A stretch of DNA of 48,245 nt, taken from assembly GCA_017634575.1 (NCBI GenBank), contig JAGBND010000069.1, positions 1 to 48,245 on the forward strand. Direction: 5' to 3'. Shown one piece after another: positions 24,791 to 33,178 of this stretch (position 1 is the first letter of the stretch; each line of letters starts with the position of its first letter). Both the position numbers and the translations under genes were made by a program. Source of the stretch: Bacillota bacterium (GTDB lineage Bacteria > Bacillota > Clostridia > Lachnospirales > Bianqueaceae). A model generated the notes under the pieces. That model saw nothing but the letters and a program-made list of their open reading frames with translations, was not told the DNA's origin and did no database searches.

Positions 24791-27298
24791 ATGAGACATC
24801 AGATAAAATCGTTGTTAGCAGAAGGCATGACGGGACTCATGCTGCTGTGCTCCCTGACAGGCTGCACGGCTGCCAAAGAAGACGTACGGCAGACTTTGTC
24901 GGAGCCGGATCAGCAGATTCAGGAGGCAGCCAGTTCCATGCTGCAGACAGCTTCCCACAGCGATGCAGCAGGTAAAGAAGAGACGGTTTATGTGGTTGCC
25001 GATGCCACCGGCAAGCCAACTGAAACCATTGTCAGCACATGGCTGAAAAACCCGGATGGCGCCGCTTCCCTGGAGGATGTCACGGATTTGACGGACATCC
25101 AGAATGTGAAGGGCACCGAAACCTATTCCCAATCTGCCAACGGACGCCTTACCTGGGCTGCCGATGGAAACGATATTTATTACCAGGGCAAAACCGACAG
25201 AGCGCTTCCGGTGAGCACCAGCATCTCCTATCAGCTGGATGGGAAGGAAATCGCGCCGGATGAGCTGGCCGGAAAAAGCGGTCATCTGGTGATTCGGTTT
25301 GACTATGTCAATCACGAAACCGTAACAAGACAAATCGGCGGCAAAGACGTTACGCTGTATCAGCCCTTCACCGTGATCTCCGGGCTGATGCTGGACAAGG
25401 ACAAAGCCACCAATGTGACGGTTAGTAAAGGTAAAGTGATCGATACCGGTGATCAAAGTATTGTGCTTGGTCTGGCCATGCCTGGTCTGTCAGACAGTCT
25501 GGGACTTGCCGATATGAAGACGACAGACGGTACCCCGCTGGATCTGGATATTCCGGACAGCGTATGTGTTGAAGCCGATGTAGCCGACTTCGAGCTGCTG
25601 ACCAGTTTAACTATCATTTCCAATGGCATGATGCAGGATCTGGATCTGGAAGATGTGACCTCCATCGACGAGCTGGAGAACGCCATGAAAGAGCTTACGA
25701 ATGCTTCAAGCGAGTTGAAGGATGGTTCTGAAGCATTGTATAATGGCACCTCTGCCCTCAGTGACGGAGCCAATGAGCTTTCCGAAGGAATCCACAAGGT
25801 CGATGAAGGTGCTGCTGCCCTGAACGAAGGCGCTTCGGCTCTATCCGGCGGGCTGGACACGCTTTCCGACGGCGCGGATCGTCTGGCTGATGGTGCAGCT
25901 GCCCTGTCCGCCGGCGCTTCCAGCGCGGCTGATGGTGCTGAGAAGTTAAATGATGGACTGCAGACATTAAACGCCCAGACACCTGCTCTTCAAGATGGGG
26001 CGGCTAAGGCTGCCGAAGGTGCCAGGGCACTGGACGAAGGTGCTGACAAGGTAAACCAGGGCGCCGCTGCCCTAAACAGCGGAATCGGAACGCTGCAGTC
26101 ATCCGTAAAGGATCTTCCCTCAGGCGCTAAAGCGCTTTCTCAGGGCGCGCTTCAGATCGGCCAGGCCTTAAAAAACGAAGAAGGTCCCTCCCTGTATGCA
26201 GGTGCCAAACAGATCGAGGATGCATCCGGCGCAATCAGTCAGGGGCTGACGGGCAACGAGGGTTCGATCAAATCAACCGCCGATCAGATTGCCCAGGGTG
26301 CTAAGCAGCTTTCCGGCGGAGCACAGCAGATTTCCCAGGCCGCTGCCAAGCTGCAGCAGGTTCTTGGTGCAGTCCTTGAAAAAGCCGGAGATTATGCGCC
26401 GCTTTTCTCCAGTCTGGGCATCGATGTCTCCGGATATCTGAGTCAGGCGAACGAAGCCTATGAAGCCCTTGGGCAGATGAAGGCCGGAGCGGACGCGATC
26501 TCTGCGGGACTGACCGGGGAAGGTGCTTCCATCTACAACGCAGCGGCCGGCATTTCTTCCGGCGCTGATAAGCTTGGAGAAGGCGTGGATCAGATCGGCG
26601 CCGGTGCCAAATCCATGGAGGATGGTATTGATACGCTGGTGAGCGATAAAAACCTGGGGGCTTTGCAGGCAGGCCTGGATAGCCTTACGGAAAGCTCCAC
26701 TGAATTGGTAAATGGCGTAGGTCAGCTGAAAACCGGAGCGGATGCCCTCCAGTCCGGAACCGCGCAGGTTGCAGAGGGGGCATCGGCGCTTAGCGAGGGT
26801 GCTTCGGCCCTTAGTGAAGGCGCTGCGGCGGCTTCTGCGGGAATCTCTCAGCTGGCCGATGGATCAAAAGATCTGAAGGCCGGTAATGAAACCCTTGCCG
26901 CTGGCGCATCCACCTTAAGCACAGGCGCAAAAACACTCTCTGAGGGCGCTCAGGCAGCATCCAATGGCGCCTCGGATCTTTCCAAAGGCACCGAGGAACT
27001 GAAAAACGGTACCGGAAAACTGAGCGAAGGCTCTGATACCCTCTCTTCAGGTGTTAAAGAACTCCTGGAAGGAGCCAGAGAGCTGATGAACGGCATGAGC
27101 ACCTTTGATGAGGAAGGAATCCAGAAGCTCTCTACGTTGGTAGAGGATGATGCCGCTCAGCTGGTAGACCGTATAAAAGCACTTCAGGAGCTAAGCACGG
27201 AATATACTTCCTTCGATGGAACTACTGATAATGACAGCTCAACAGAAGAAGGCAAAGGATCCGTCCAGTTTGTCATCAGGACTGATTCCATTGAATAA
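24791..27298 (+). CDS. Heptad-repeat lipoprotein of the YhgE/Pip type, MMPL partner
   Basis: 835 residues. Signal peptide with lipobox SLTGC (about Cys25). Residues 60-290 form a mixed domain (IVSTWLKNPDG, LPVSTSISYQLDGKE, FTVISGLMLDKD). From about 300 to 790 the chain is dominated by repeats of roughly seven residues of the form xLxxGAx (for example LSEGASALSEGAA), broken by a central helical insert near 510-560. The tail FDEEGIQKLSTLVED, then GSVQFVIRTDSIE, is a recurrent ending of YhgE/Pip-like proteins. No C-terminal membrane helices are seen, so the protein hangs from the membrane by its lipid. The repeats should form a long helical rod on the cell surface. Function unknown; likely co-expressed with the MMPL exporter. 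Confidence 0.8.
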   Translation: MRHQIKSLLAEGMTGLMLLCSLTGCTAAKEDVRQTLSEPDQQIQEAASSMLQTASHSDAAGKEETVYVVADATGKPTETIVSTWLKNPDGAASLEDVTDLTDIQNVKGTETYSQSANGRLTWAADGNDIYYQGKTDRALPVSTSISYQLDGKEIAPDELAGKSGHLVIRFDYVNHETVTRQIGGKDVTLYQPFTVISGLMLDKDKATNVTVSKGKVIDTGDQSIVLGLAMPGLSDSLGLADMKTTDGTPLDLDIPDSVCVEADVADFELLTSLTIISNGMMQDLDLEDVTSIDELENAMKELTNASSELKDGSEALYNGTSALSDGANELSEGIHKVDEGAAALNEGASALSGGLDTLSDGADRLADGAAALSAGASSAADGAEKLNDGLQTLNAQTPALQDGAAKAAEGARALDEGADKVNQGAAALNSGIGTLQSSVKDLPSGAKALSQGALQIGQALKNEEGPSLYAGAKQIEDASGAISQGLTGNEGSIKSTADQIAQGAKQLSGGAQQISQAAAKLQQVLGAVLEKAGDYAPLFSSLGIDVSGYLSQANEAYEALGQMKAGADAISAGLTGEGASIYNAAAGISSGADKLGEGVDQIGAGAKSMEDGIDTLVSDKNLGALQAGLDSLTESSTELVNGVGQLKTGADALQSGTAQVAEGASALSEGASALSEGAAAASAGISQLADGSKDLKAGNETLAAGASTLSTGAKTLSEGAQAASNGASDLSKGTEELKNGTGKLSEGSDTLSSGVKELLEGARELMNGMSTFDEEGIQKLSTLVEDDAAQLVDRIKALQELSTEYTSFDGTTDNDSSTEEGKGSVQFVIRTDSIE

Positions 27299-27332
27299 AA
27301 ACGTATCCATGTGTCCGTGAGGCATAAATAAA

Positions 27333-27452
27333 CAAAGCCTCCGGAAAGTCTCTCTGCATAACGCAGATATACGCTTTCGCAATTCGATCCGGAAGATAAT
27401 TCCTTCGGATATGATGCGGAAGATGTATGTAGAGAACTTTCCGGAGGCTTTG
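27333..27452. repeat. 120-bp foldback element with a three-way-junction shape
   Basis: Outer arms are 17 bp, perfect: CAAAGCCTCCGGAAAGT (27333-27349) and its complement (27436-27452), and extend through CTCT/AGAG with a bulge. Inside are TCTGC-ATAAC-GCAGA (27353-27367) and ATCCGGAAG-N6-CCTTCGGAT (27387-27410). It lies between two converging 3' ends and is followed by T-rich sequence on each side, so it may act as a bidirectional terminator. Confidence 0.7.
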
Positions 27453-27457
27453 TATTT

Positions 27458-28465
27458 TCAAAGCACTTCTTCCAGCTGTCCCTGTTTCGGGAAAAGGCCG
27501 TATTGGCCGCCGGTGTGGATAAAGAGGATGTTATGGCAGTCCTCGAAGGTTCCCTTCAGGACTTCATTGTAAAGGCCGTAAAAGGCTTTTCCCGTATAAA
27601 CCGGATCCAGGATAATGCCTTCTTTGGCGGCGATATCCGATATGAACTTTAATTCGTCCGCTTTGGAAATGGCATATCCGAGTCCCTTGTATCCATCAAT
27701 AAACGTGAATTCCGGGGCAGGATCCTTCTCCTCTCCCAGAAGGGAAAGGGTTTCGTTCACGATGCCTGTGCAGACCTTGGTAAAGTAGTCTTTGTTGTCG
27801 CAGACAGTGATGCCGACAATTTTCCTGCCGCTTTTTGTAAGTTTATTTCCCAGATACAGACCGCTGTAGGTACCGCCTGAACCTGCGGCGCACACGATGG
27901 CGTCAAACCTGATGCCCAGCTCTTCTTCCTGGGCAAGGATCTCGTCAAATGCGTTCAGGTAGCCGAAGTTTCCTATGCCATTGGAAGCGCCTACCGGAAT
28001 AATATAGGGAACATGACCCTCCAGCCGGTAACTCTCAGCCAGCTCGGCGAGCTTTTCAGAGAAGGAAATGCCTGCATTTTCATCCAGCAGGGTAATCTTC
28101 GCGCCAAGCATCTGATCCAGCAGATAGTTGCCTTCCGCTTTTGGCGCTTTGGATATTTCCAGCACCAGATGGGATTTCAGCCCCAGTCTTGCCGCAGCAG
28201 CCGCCGTCGCGCGGGCATGATTGGACTGGATGCCGCCGGCCGTGAGAAGCACATCCGCCCCCTGCTGCATCGCCTGGGCAATGGAAAACTCCAGTTTTCT
28301 TACCTTATTGCCGGACATTTCCACGCCGGTAAAGTCATCCCGCTTGATCCAGATATTCCGGGACAGCTCCTTTGAGACTGTTTTTAAGGGAAAAATGGGT
28401 GTAGGCAAATTCGCCAGATGGATCCGTTCCACCTGGCGAATTTTATCGTTGATCACAGAATTCAT
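27458..28465 (-). CDS. dcyD: D-cysteine desulfhydrase / ACC deaminase family PLP enzyme
   Basis: 335 residues, fold type II pyridoxal-phosphate enzyme that would release sulfide, ammonia and pyruvate from D-cysteine; the close homologue ACC deaminase acts on a cyclopropane amino acid. Seen: LPTPIFPL, IKRDDFTGVEMSGNKVRKLEF with the PLP lysine K54, GGIQSNHARATAAAA, CAAGSGGTYSGL (phosphate-binding loop) and HTGGQYGLF. Lying last in a five-gene unit with a cystine-type ABC importer supports a sulfur amino-acid role. The gap to the VOC gene is 5 bp. Confidence 0.85.
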   Translation of the reverse strand: MNSVINDKIRQVERIHLANLPTPIFPLKTVSKELSRNIWIKRDDFTGVEMSGNKVRKLEFSIAQAMQQGADVLLTAGGIQSNHARATAAAAARLGLKSHLVLEISKAPKAEGNYLLDQMLGAKITLLDENAGISFSEKLAELAESYRLEGHVPYIIPVGASNGIGNFGYLNAFDEILAQEEELGIRFDAIVCAAGSGGTYSGLYLGNKLTKSGRKIVGITVCDNKDYFTKVCTGIVNETLSLLGEEKDPAPEFTFIDGYKGLGYAISKADELKFISDIAAKEGIILDPVYTGKAFYGLYNEVLKGTFEDCHNILFIHTGGQYGLFPKQGQLEEVL

Positions 28466-28470
28466 AAAGC

Positions 28471-28857
28471 TTAACCTGCGAAATATACTTCGATGACCAG
28501 ATCTTCAAAGGCGATCAGGCGAGCTTCACCCAGTCCTTCCGGATTGGAGGGCTCATACTGGAAGGTATATCCGGCTTCTTTCAGGCGGCCGATAATCTCA
28601 TCCAGCTGTTTGCGGGTTGCGGTTTCGATGCAGATATGGGCATAGCCAAGACGGTTGGGATCCTTCGGCAGATCTACCATGCCCGGTTTGCTCATCAGCT
28701 CAAGCCATGCGCCGTCATCCAGCACCATGACATAGGAATAGTAACCGGTATTGGGATTATCGATGGTTTTCAGAACCTTCGCATTGAAATACTCTGCAAA
28801 AAAGTTCTTTGCGCCTTCCAAATCCTTCACAAAAATACCCACATTTTTAATAAACAT
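28471..28857 (-). CDS. VOC-superfamily (glyoxalase-like) protein
   Basis: 128 residues, two beta-alpha-beta-beta-beta units. Seen: NVGIFVKDLEGAKNFFAEYF at the start, LDDGAWLELMSKPG, GYAHICIETATRKQLDEI and a terminal ARLIAFEDLVIEVYF. Possible metal ligands are His in YAHICIE and the Glu residues of WLELM and IEVYF. The substrate is unknown; VOC proteins include lyases, isomerases and dioxygenases. CAGGAGG lies 7 nt before the ATG. Between the amino-acid ABC ATPase gene and dcyD, it may process a product of cysteine breakdown. Confidence 0.82.
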   Translation of the reverse strand: MFIKNVGIFVKDLEGAKNFFAEYFNAKVLKTIDNPNTGYYSYVMVLDDGAWLELMSKPGMVDLPKDPNRLGYAHICIETATRKQLDEIIGRLKEAGYTFQYEPSNPEGLGEARLIAFEDLVIEVYFAG

Positions 28858-28878
28858 GTTCCATCCTCCTGAAAAAAT

Positions 28879-28950
28879 TTACTCTTCCACAGCAGTTTCA
28901 GCATCCGCTGACGCTGCCGTTTCCTTCTGTACTCCGTAGGAAGAAACGGT
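28879..28950 (-). other. In-frame coding-like tail after the ABC ATPase stop
   Basis: Right after the ATPase TAA, the same frame runs open for 23 codons to a second TAA, ending TAASADAETAVEE. This echoes the ATPase tail STAASEDAAVEETV. It reads as a former or duplicated C-terminal extension cut off by the stop. Confidence 0.5.
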
Positions 28951-28966
28951 TTATACCGTTTCTTCC
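28939..28966. repeat. 12-bp-arm palindrome containing the ATPase stop codon
   Basis: GGAAGAAACGGT (28939-28950), loop TTAT, ACCGTTTCTTCC (28955-28966). The TAA stop of the minus-strand ATPase gene is in the loop. It could have arisen by inverted duplication and may slow transcription or translation there. Confidence 0.75.
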
Positions 28967-29730
28967 ACAGCCGCGTCTTCTGACGCTGCTGTTGACCATG
29001 TAGACGACTTATAAATGAACTCCTTGGTTCTCTCCTTCTGGGGATTTTCAAAGAATTCTTTTGCGGTGTTCTGTTCAACAATCTCACCGTCTTCCATGAA
29101 AACCACTCTTGTCGCAACCTTTCTGGCAAACTCCATTTCATGCGTGACGACGATCATGGTTCTGCCTTCATCCGCAAGCTGCTTGATAACCGTCAGCACC
29201 TCGCCGGTCAGCTCAGGATCCAGCGCGGAGGTGGGCTCATCAAAGAAAACCACATCCGGGTTGGTGGCCAGCGCTCTGGCTATGGCCACACGCTGCTGCT
29301 GACCGCCGGAAAGTTTGGAGGGATAGTAGTCCATTCGATCTGCCAGCCCCACGCGTTCCAGGAGCTTTTTGCCGATCTCCTCCGCCTGGGCTTTGGGCAT
29401 CTTCTGGGAAACAATCAGTCCCAGGGTCACATTCCCAAGGGCCGTCTTGTTGCCATACAGATTAAAGTTCTGGAAAACAAAACCCACGTTCTTTCTGTAT
29501 TCCCTGAGATCTTTGGAAGAAATCCTGTTCATGTCATACTCTTTACCGGCCAGGGTCAGTTTGCCGCTGTCCGCCTTGGTCAGATAGCCTGCGCAGCGCA
29601 GCAGCGTCGTTTTGCCGGAACCGCTGGGGCCGAGGATTGCCACCACATCTCCTTTGTTGACATCCAGGCTGACATGATCCAGAACCACATTGCTGCCGAA
29701 CTTTTTGCATACATCTCTGAGATTCAGCAT
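28951..29730 (-). CDS. Polar amino-acid ABC transporter ATP-binding protein
   Basis: 259 residues, GlnQ/TcyC-type ATPase. Seen: Walker A GPSGSGKTTLL (about 34-44), Q-loop FVFQNFNLYG, signature LSGGQQQRVAIARAL, Walker B VVFFDEPTSALDPE, and switch His in VVTHEMEFA. The family core ends near residue 243. A Ser/Ala/Glu-rich tail of about 17 residues (STAASEDAAVEETV) is unusual and is followed by more in-frame tail-like sequence after the stop. The start follows the permease stop by 1 nt with GGAGAAG upstream. Inferred substrate is cystine or a related sulfur amino acid because of dcyD. Confidence 0.93.
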   Translation of the reverse strand: MLNLRDVCKKFGSNVVLDHVSLDVNKGDVVAILGPSGSGKTTLLRCAGYLTKADSGKLTLAGKEYDMNRISSKDLREYRKNVGFVFQNFNLYGNKTALGNVTLGLIVSQKMPKAQAEEIGKKLLERVGLADRMDYYPSKLSGGQQQRVAIARALATNPDVVFFDEPTSALDPELTGEVLTVIKQLADEGRTMIVVTHEMEFARKVATRVVFMEDGEIVEQNTAKEFFENPQKERTKEFIYKSSTWSTAASEDAAVEETV

Positions 29731-29731
29731 C

Positions 29732-30394
29732 TTATCTTCTCCTCTCCAGCGCAGCTTCCGCCTTACTTTGGATGACAGTCAGAACGGAGCAGAAAATCAG
29801 ATAGACCAGGCCGGCTTCCAGATAAAGCCAGAAATAGTCATAGGTTCGGGAAGCGATGCGCTGCGCCGTGGCAAGCACCTCAACCAGCGCTACGTTGTAG
29901 GCAAGCGATGTATCCTTCACCAGACCGATAATCGAGTTGGAAAGAGGCGGGAAGGCCGTTCTGAGCGCCTGAGGCACGATCACGTGGATCATGGCCTGCC
30001 AGAAAGTAAGACCGTCACAGTAACAGGCCTCCAGTTGACCTACTGGCACCGACTCAATGGCCGCCCTGACCGTCTCCGAACAATAAGCGCCGATCGAAAG
30101 CGACATAACAATCCATGCACTGGTGAAGGAGCCGAATTTGATTCCGATGCTGGGGAGTCCGAAATAGACAATAAACAGCTGAACGATCATTGGCGTGCAG
30201 CGGATAATCCACACATACACCCTGACCAGCTGCTTCAGAACAGGGATCTTGGCGATCTGTGCCAGCGCCACCAAAAAGGCAATGACAAGGCCTGTTGAAA
30301 ACGAGGCCAGCGTAAGCGGGAGCGAAACCTTCAGCGCCGCCATGAACAGGTCGCCGAAGGACTCGATTAATTCGGTGAGAATTCGTTCATTCAT
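29732..30394 (-). CDS. Polar amino-acid ABC transporter permease
   Basis: 220 residues with about five hydrophobic segments. Family features are PLTLASFSTGLVIAFLVALAQ at the first helix, IRCTPMIVQLFIVYFGLP, SAWIVMSLSIGAYCSETVRAAIESVPVGQLEA (the coupling EAA-like loop region), and ALRTAFPPLSNSIIGLVKDTSLAYNV. This is the HisM/GlnP type, working as a homodimer with the ATPase. The ribosome site is weak (AGAAAAGA). A hairpin lies between it and the upstream binding-protein gene. Confidence 0.93.
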   Translation of the reverse strand: MNERILTELIESFGDLFMAALKVSLPLTLASFSTGLVIAFLVALAQIAKIPVLKQLVRVYVWIIRCTPMIVQLFIVYFGLPSIGIKFGSFTSAWIVMSLSIGAYCSETVRAAIESVPVGQLEACYCDGLTFWQAMIHVIVPQALRTAFPPLSNSIIGLVKDTSLAYNVALVEVLATAQRIASRTYDYFWLYLEAGLVYLIFCSVLTVIQSKAEAALERRR

Positions 30395-30418
30395 TCGTAT
30401 CTTTTCTCATTTCTCAAT

Positions 30419-30447
30419 CAGCCGGACGGGGCATCCCCTTCCGGCTG
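30419..30447 (-). terminator. Hairpin between binding-protein and permease genes
   Basis: CAGCCGGA (30419-30426) pairs with TCCGGCTG (30440-30447), with an inner GGGG/CCCC stem. No long T-run. A stem like this usually protects or terminates part of the transcript so that more binding protein than permease is made. Confidence 0.6.
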
Positions 30448-30474
30448 AAATGAAGTATTATGCGTTGAAGCTGT

Positions 30475-31278
30475 TTAGTTGCCTTTGGTTGTATCGACGT
30501 CGAAGTATTTAAGAGCCAGTTCGGAAAGGGTTCCGTCTTCCTGCGCTTTGGCCAGCGCTTCATTGATGACGGCTACCAGATCTTCATTGCCTTTCAGTAC
30601 CGGGAAATAGGCATTCGGTTCCGGATCGCTGACAACAATCACCTTAAAGAGTGCTTCCTCTTCGGGATGCTGTTTAAAATAATCCGCGAAACCGATGTTG
30701 GTGCTGAAGGTAACCTCGGCACGGCCGTTCTTCACTTCACTGATGGCCTGGGCTGCTTCTTTAACCTCGTCAAAAATAACCCCCTGCTGCTCGGCAAACT
30801 GTCCGATGGTGCTGGTAGGATCGTTGGAGGAAACCTTGCCTTTGACATCCTCGAGAGAGTTGATCTCATCGTTGTCAGCCAGTGTCATGATGGCATAGCT
30901 GGTGAAGTTGTAGGGCGTTGAAAAATCATATTTTTCCGCTCTCTCTTCGGTGTAGGAAACACTGTTGGACACGGTGTCGATCTGTCCGGCATCAAGACCG
31001 GCAAAAATAGAAGACCACGCTGTTTCGGTAAAACGGGCTTCCACGCCGATATAGTCAGCCACATATCGGGCAACATCGACATCGAAGCCTACCAGATCTC
31101 CATTTTCATCGTGGTAGGTATAGGGACTCCACGTACCCTCCGTGCCAAAGATCATATAACCGCGGTCCTTGATCGTCTGCAACAGGCCGCCCTCGGCGCT
31201 GTCCTTTTTCTGGCTGCAACCGGCTAATGAAGCGATCGCTAAAGCCGAAACAAGCAGTAAAGTAATGATTTTCTTCAT
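30475..31278 (-). CDS. Amino-acid ABC transporter substrate-binding lipoprotein
   Basis: 267 residues. Signal peptide with lipobox LAGC (about Cys21). The type-II periplasmic-binding fold is shown by GYMIFGTEGTWSPYTYHDENG, VGFDVDVARYVADYIG, IFAGLDAGQIDTVSNSVSYT and KYDFSTPYNF. These fit the cystine/polar-amino-acid branch (FliY/TcyA-like). GAGGAG precedes the ATG. It heads the unit binding protein, permease, ATPase, VOC, dcyD, and is divergent from the HxlR regulator. Confidence 0.93.
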   Translation of the reverse strand: MKKIITLLLVSALAIASLAGCSQKKDSAEGGLLQTIKDRGYMIFGTEGTWSPYTYHDENGDLVGFDVDVARYVADYIGVEARFTETAWSSIFAGLDAGQIDTVSNSVSYTEERAEKYDFSTPYNFTSYAIMTLADNDEINSLEDVKGKVSSNDPTSTIGQFAEQQGVIFDEVKEAAQAISEVKNGRAEVTFSTNIGFADYFKQHPEEEALFKVIVVSDPEPNAYFPVLKGNEDLVAVINEALAKAQEDGTLSELALKYFDVDTTKGN

Positions 31279-31314
31279 GGGAACTCCTCTCCGATTCCTG
31301 AATCTTAAAAAAAC

Positions 31315-31374
31315 ACTTGCAAAAAGTAACTCATCGGTTTAGAATAATACCATACTACAATCTTTTTTGCAAGT
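31315..31374. promoter_or_regulatory. Inverted operator-like repeats in the divergent promoter region
   Basis: ACTTGCAAAAAG (31315-31326) is matched in inverted orientation by CTTTTTTGCAAGT (31362-31374), one base longer. They flank an AT-rich core with TAGAAT between the HxlR gene and the amino-acid transporter operon, the position expected for an HxlR-family binding site. Confidence 0.55.
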
Positions 31375-31405
31375 ACTATCTTTTTTCATAGTGAGGTTTT
31401 TTTTG

Positions 31406-31789
31406 ATGACCTGGGAAGAACAGTATCAGGCGATGGTGGAACGAATCCGGGAAGGCGGCAATATCTGTCCGATTATGTATGTGGTATCCATTGTAGGACA
31501 AAAGTGGAAAATCCCGATTCTCTGGCAGCTGGCCAAAAACGACCAGCCCATGCGCTTTTGTGAGATCAGACGCGCCCTTAAGCTGACGGACGCCATGCTT
31601 TCCAAAGCCCTGGACGAGCTGGAAGAACACGGAATGATCAAACGGATTCAATACGACTGTATTCCTCCGAAGGTAGAATATACCTTGAGCTGCAAAGGAA
31701 AAACCTTTCTGCCGGCCTTGCTTGCGCTAAGGGACTGGGGCGTAGAACAGATCAAAGAAGAGCACGACAGCCTGTGTGATCAGGACTAA
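31406..31789 (+). CDS. HxlR-family winged-helix regulator with conserved N-terminal Cys
   Basis: 127 residues, a single MarR-like winged-helix domain: GGNICPIMYVVSIVGQKWKIPILWQL, then RFCEIRRALKLTDAMLSKALDELEEHGMI (recognition helix) and a wing VEYTLSCKGK. Cys21 sits where redox-sensing HxlR proteins (YodB, HypR) have their reactive cysteine; that is known of the family and inferred here. The start at 31406 (GAGG 10 nt upstream) is preferred over codons further 5'. Divergent from the sulfur amino-acid operon, it probably controls that operon. A terminator follows at 31807. Confidence 0.88.
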   Translation: MTWEEQYQAMVERIREGGNICPIMYVVSIVGQKWKIPILWQLAKNDQPMRFCEIRRALKLTDAMLSKALDELEEHGMIKRIQYDCIPPKVEYTLSCKGKTFLPALLALRDWGVEQIKEEHDSLCDQD

Positions 31790-31806
31790 GCTTACCAAAT
31801 CAAAAA

Positions 31807-31834
31807 GCAGACTCCCTGGAGCCTGCTTTTTTCA
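31807..31834 (+). terminator. Intrinsic terminator of the HxlR gene
   Basis: GCAGACTCC and GGAGCCTGC (one mismatch) with a 3-nt loop, followed by T6. Confidence 0.85.
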
Positions 31835-31917
31835 TGTCCGCTGTTATGTTTCCGAAACCTGCTTGGTTCAGGTCTGTTCCAAATCGATCTCAGCCGGAAT
31901 CGCTTCTCAATGAAGGA

Positions 31918-33108
31918 TCACGCACGGGATGCCCTGTACAGATCGATGCCTGCTTTCAGCCGGTTCATTCCCTCTTCCAGCCGTTCGCGGGAGGTGGCAA
32001 TGTTCAGGCGCAGAAACTCGTCGCCGCTCTGTCCGTACTCACTGCCGGAGGTGAGATATACCTTTGCTTCTTTGCGAAGGAAGGATTCCAGACAATCGGC
32101 CAGCGTTCCTTCTGACGGGTGACCAAGCTTTCTGCAGTCCAGCCACAGAAGATAGGTTGCCTCACTGGGGACCAGGGAAATCTCAGGCAGATTCTCCTGA
32201 AGGAAATTTCTGACAAAGGTTTTATTCGCTTCCAGGTATACCCTCAGCGCCTCCAGCCAGGGCTCTCCTTCGCCGAAGGCCGCTTCCACGGCTGTCAGCG
32301 CGAAGCTGCCTGCTTCGGCGATGTCATCGGTATTGATGCCGCGCCAGACCTTATGCCGCAGGAAGGGATCCGGCACACAGATGGCTGCCGTCTGCAGGCC
32401 GGCCAGGTTGAAGCATTTGGTGGGAGCAATCAGGCTGATTCCGACTTTGCGGGCGGTCTCAGAGACAGAAAGAAACGGAACATACTGCTTGCCCGGTGCG
32501 GTAATATCGCAGTGGATTTCATCGGAGATGCAGATTACATGATACTTTTCGCAAAGCTCAGCAATTTTCTGCAGCGTTTCCTTGTCCCAGATCTTTCCCA
32601 CCGGATTGTGCGGATTGCAGAGAATCATCAGGCTGGTCTGGGGATCAGCCAGCTTCTTTTCCATATCCTCAAAGTCGATCTGATAGCTGTGGGACGCTTC
32701 TTCATAGACCAGCTGATTTTCCAGAATCCGGCCTCCATTGTTGCGGATGGTGCTGAAGAAGATGTTGTAGACGGGGGACTGAATCAGAATATTCTCATTG
32801 GGCGTGGTCAGCTTGCGGATAATGCTGGACATGCCGGGGACAACCCCTGTCACAAAGAGAAGCCATTCTCTTTCCATGAAAAACCCGTGGCGTCTTTGCC
32901 ACCAGGACTGATAAGCCTCATACCAGCTGTCCGGGATGATGTTGTAGCCAAACACGCCGTGCTCGATCCGTTTTGCAAAAGCTTCCCGAATGCAGGGCGC
33001 GGCCGGAAAATCCATGTCCGCAACCCACAGCGGCAGCTCGCCTTCCGGGACATCCCATTTGTAGGACGCGGTATTTCTGCGATCCGGCAGATGATCAAAA
33101 TCAAACAT
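31918..33108 (-). CDS. MalY/PatB-family C-S lyase or aminotransferase
   Basis: 396 residues, fold type I pyridoxal-phosphate enzyme. Seen: YKWDVPEGELPLWVADMDFP at the N-terminus, VTGVVPGMSSIIRKLT, the CNPHNPVGKIW block with the cofactor Asn, SDEIHCDI (Asp to the pyridine N), and the PLP lysine K231 in APTKCFNLAGLQT. This is the MalY/PatB subfamily, usually cystathionine beta-lyases or cysteine-S-conjugate lyases. GAGG precedes the ATG. Together with the nearby dcyD and cystine-type transporter it supports thiol amino-acid catabolism, although it has its own transcript. Confidence 0.92.
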   Translation of the reverse strand: MFDFDHLPDRRNTASYKWDVPEGELPLWVADMDFPAAPCIREAFAKRIEHGVFGYNIIPDSWYEAYQSWWQRRHGFFMEREWLLFVTGVVPGMSSIIRKLTTPNENILIQSPVYNIFFSTIRNNGGRILENQLVYEEASHSYQIDFEDMEKKLADPQTSLMILCNPHNPVGKIWDKETLQKIAELCEKYHVICISDEIHCDITAPGKQYVPFLSVSETARKVGISLIAPTKCFNLAGLQTAAICVPDPFLRHKVWRGINTDDIAEAGSFALTAVEAAFGEGEPWLEALRVYLEANKTFVRNFLQENLPEISLVPSEATYLLWLDCRKLGHPSEGTLADCLESFLRKEAKVYLTSGSEYGQSGDEFLRLNIATSRERLEEGMNRLKAGIDLYRASRA

Positions 33109-33178
33109 ATTCTTTACCTCGTTTGCTAAACTTATTTGTCCGTTATCTTATCAGCAGGAGCCCCCCTGTGTCAAGGCG

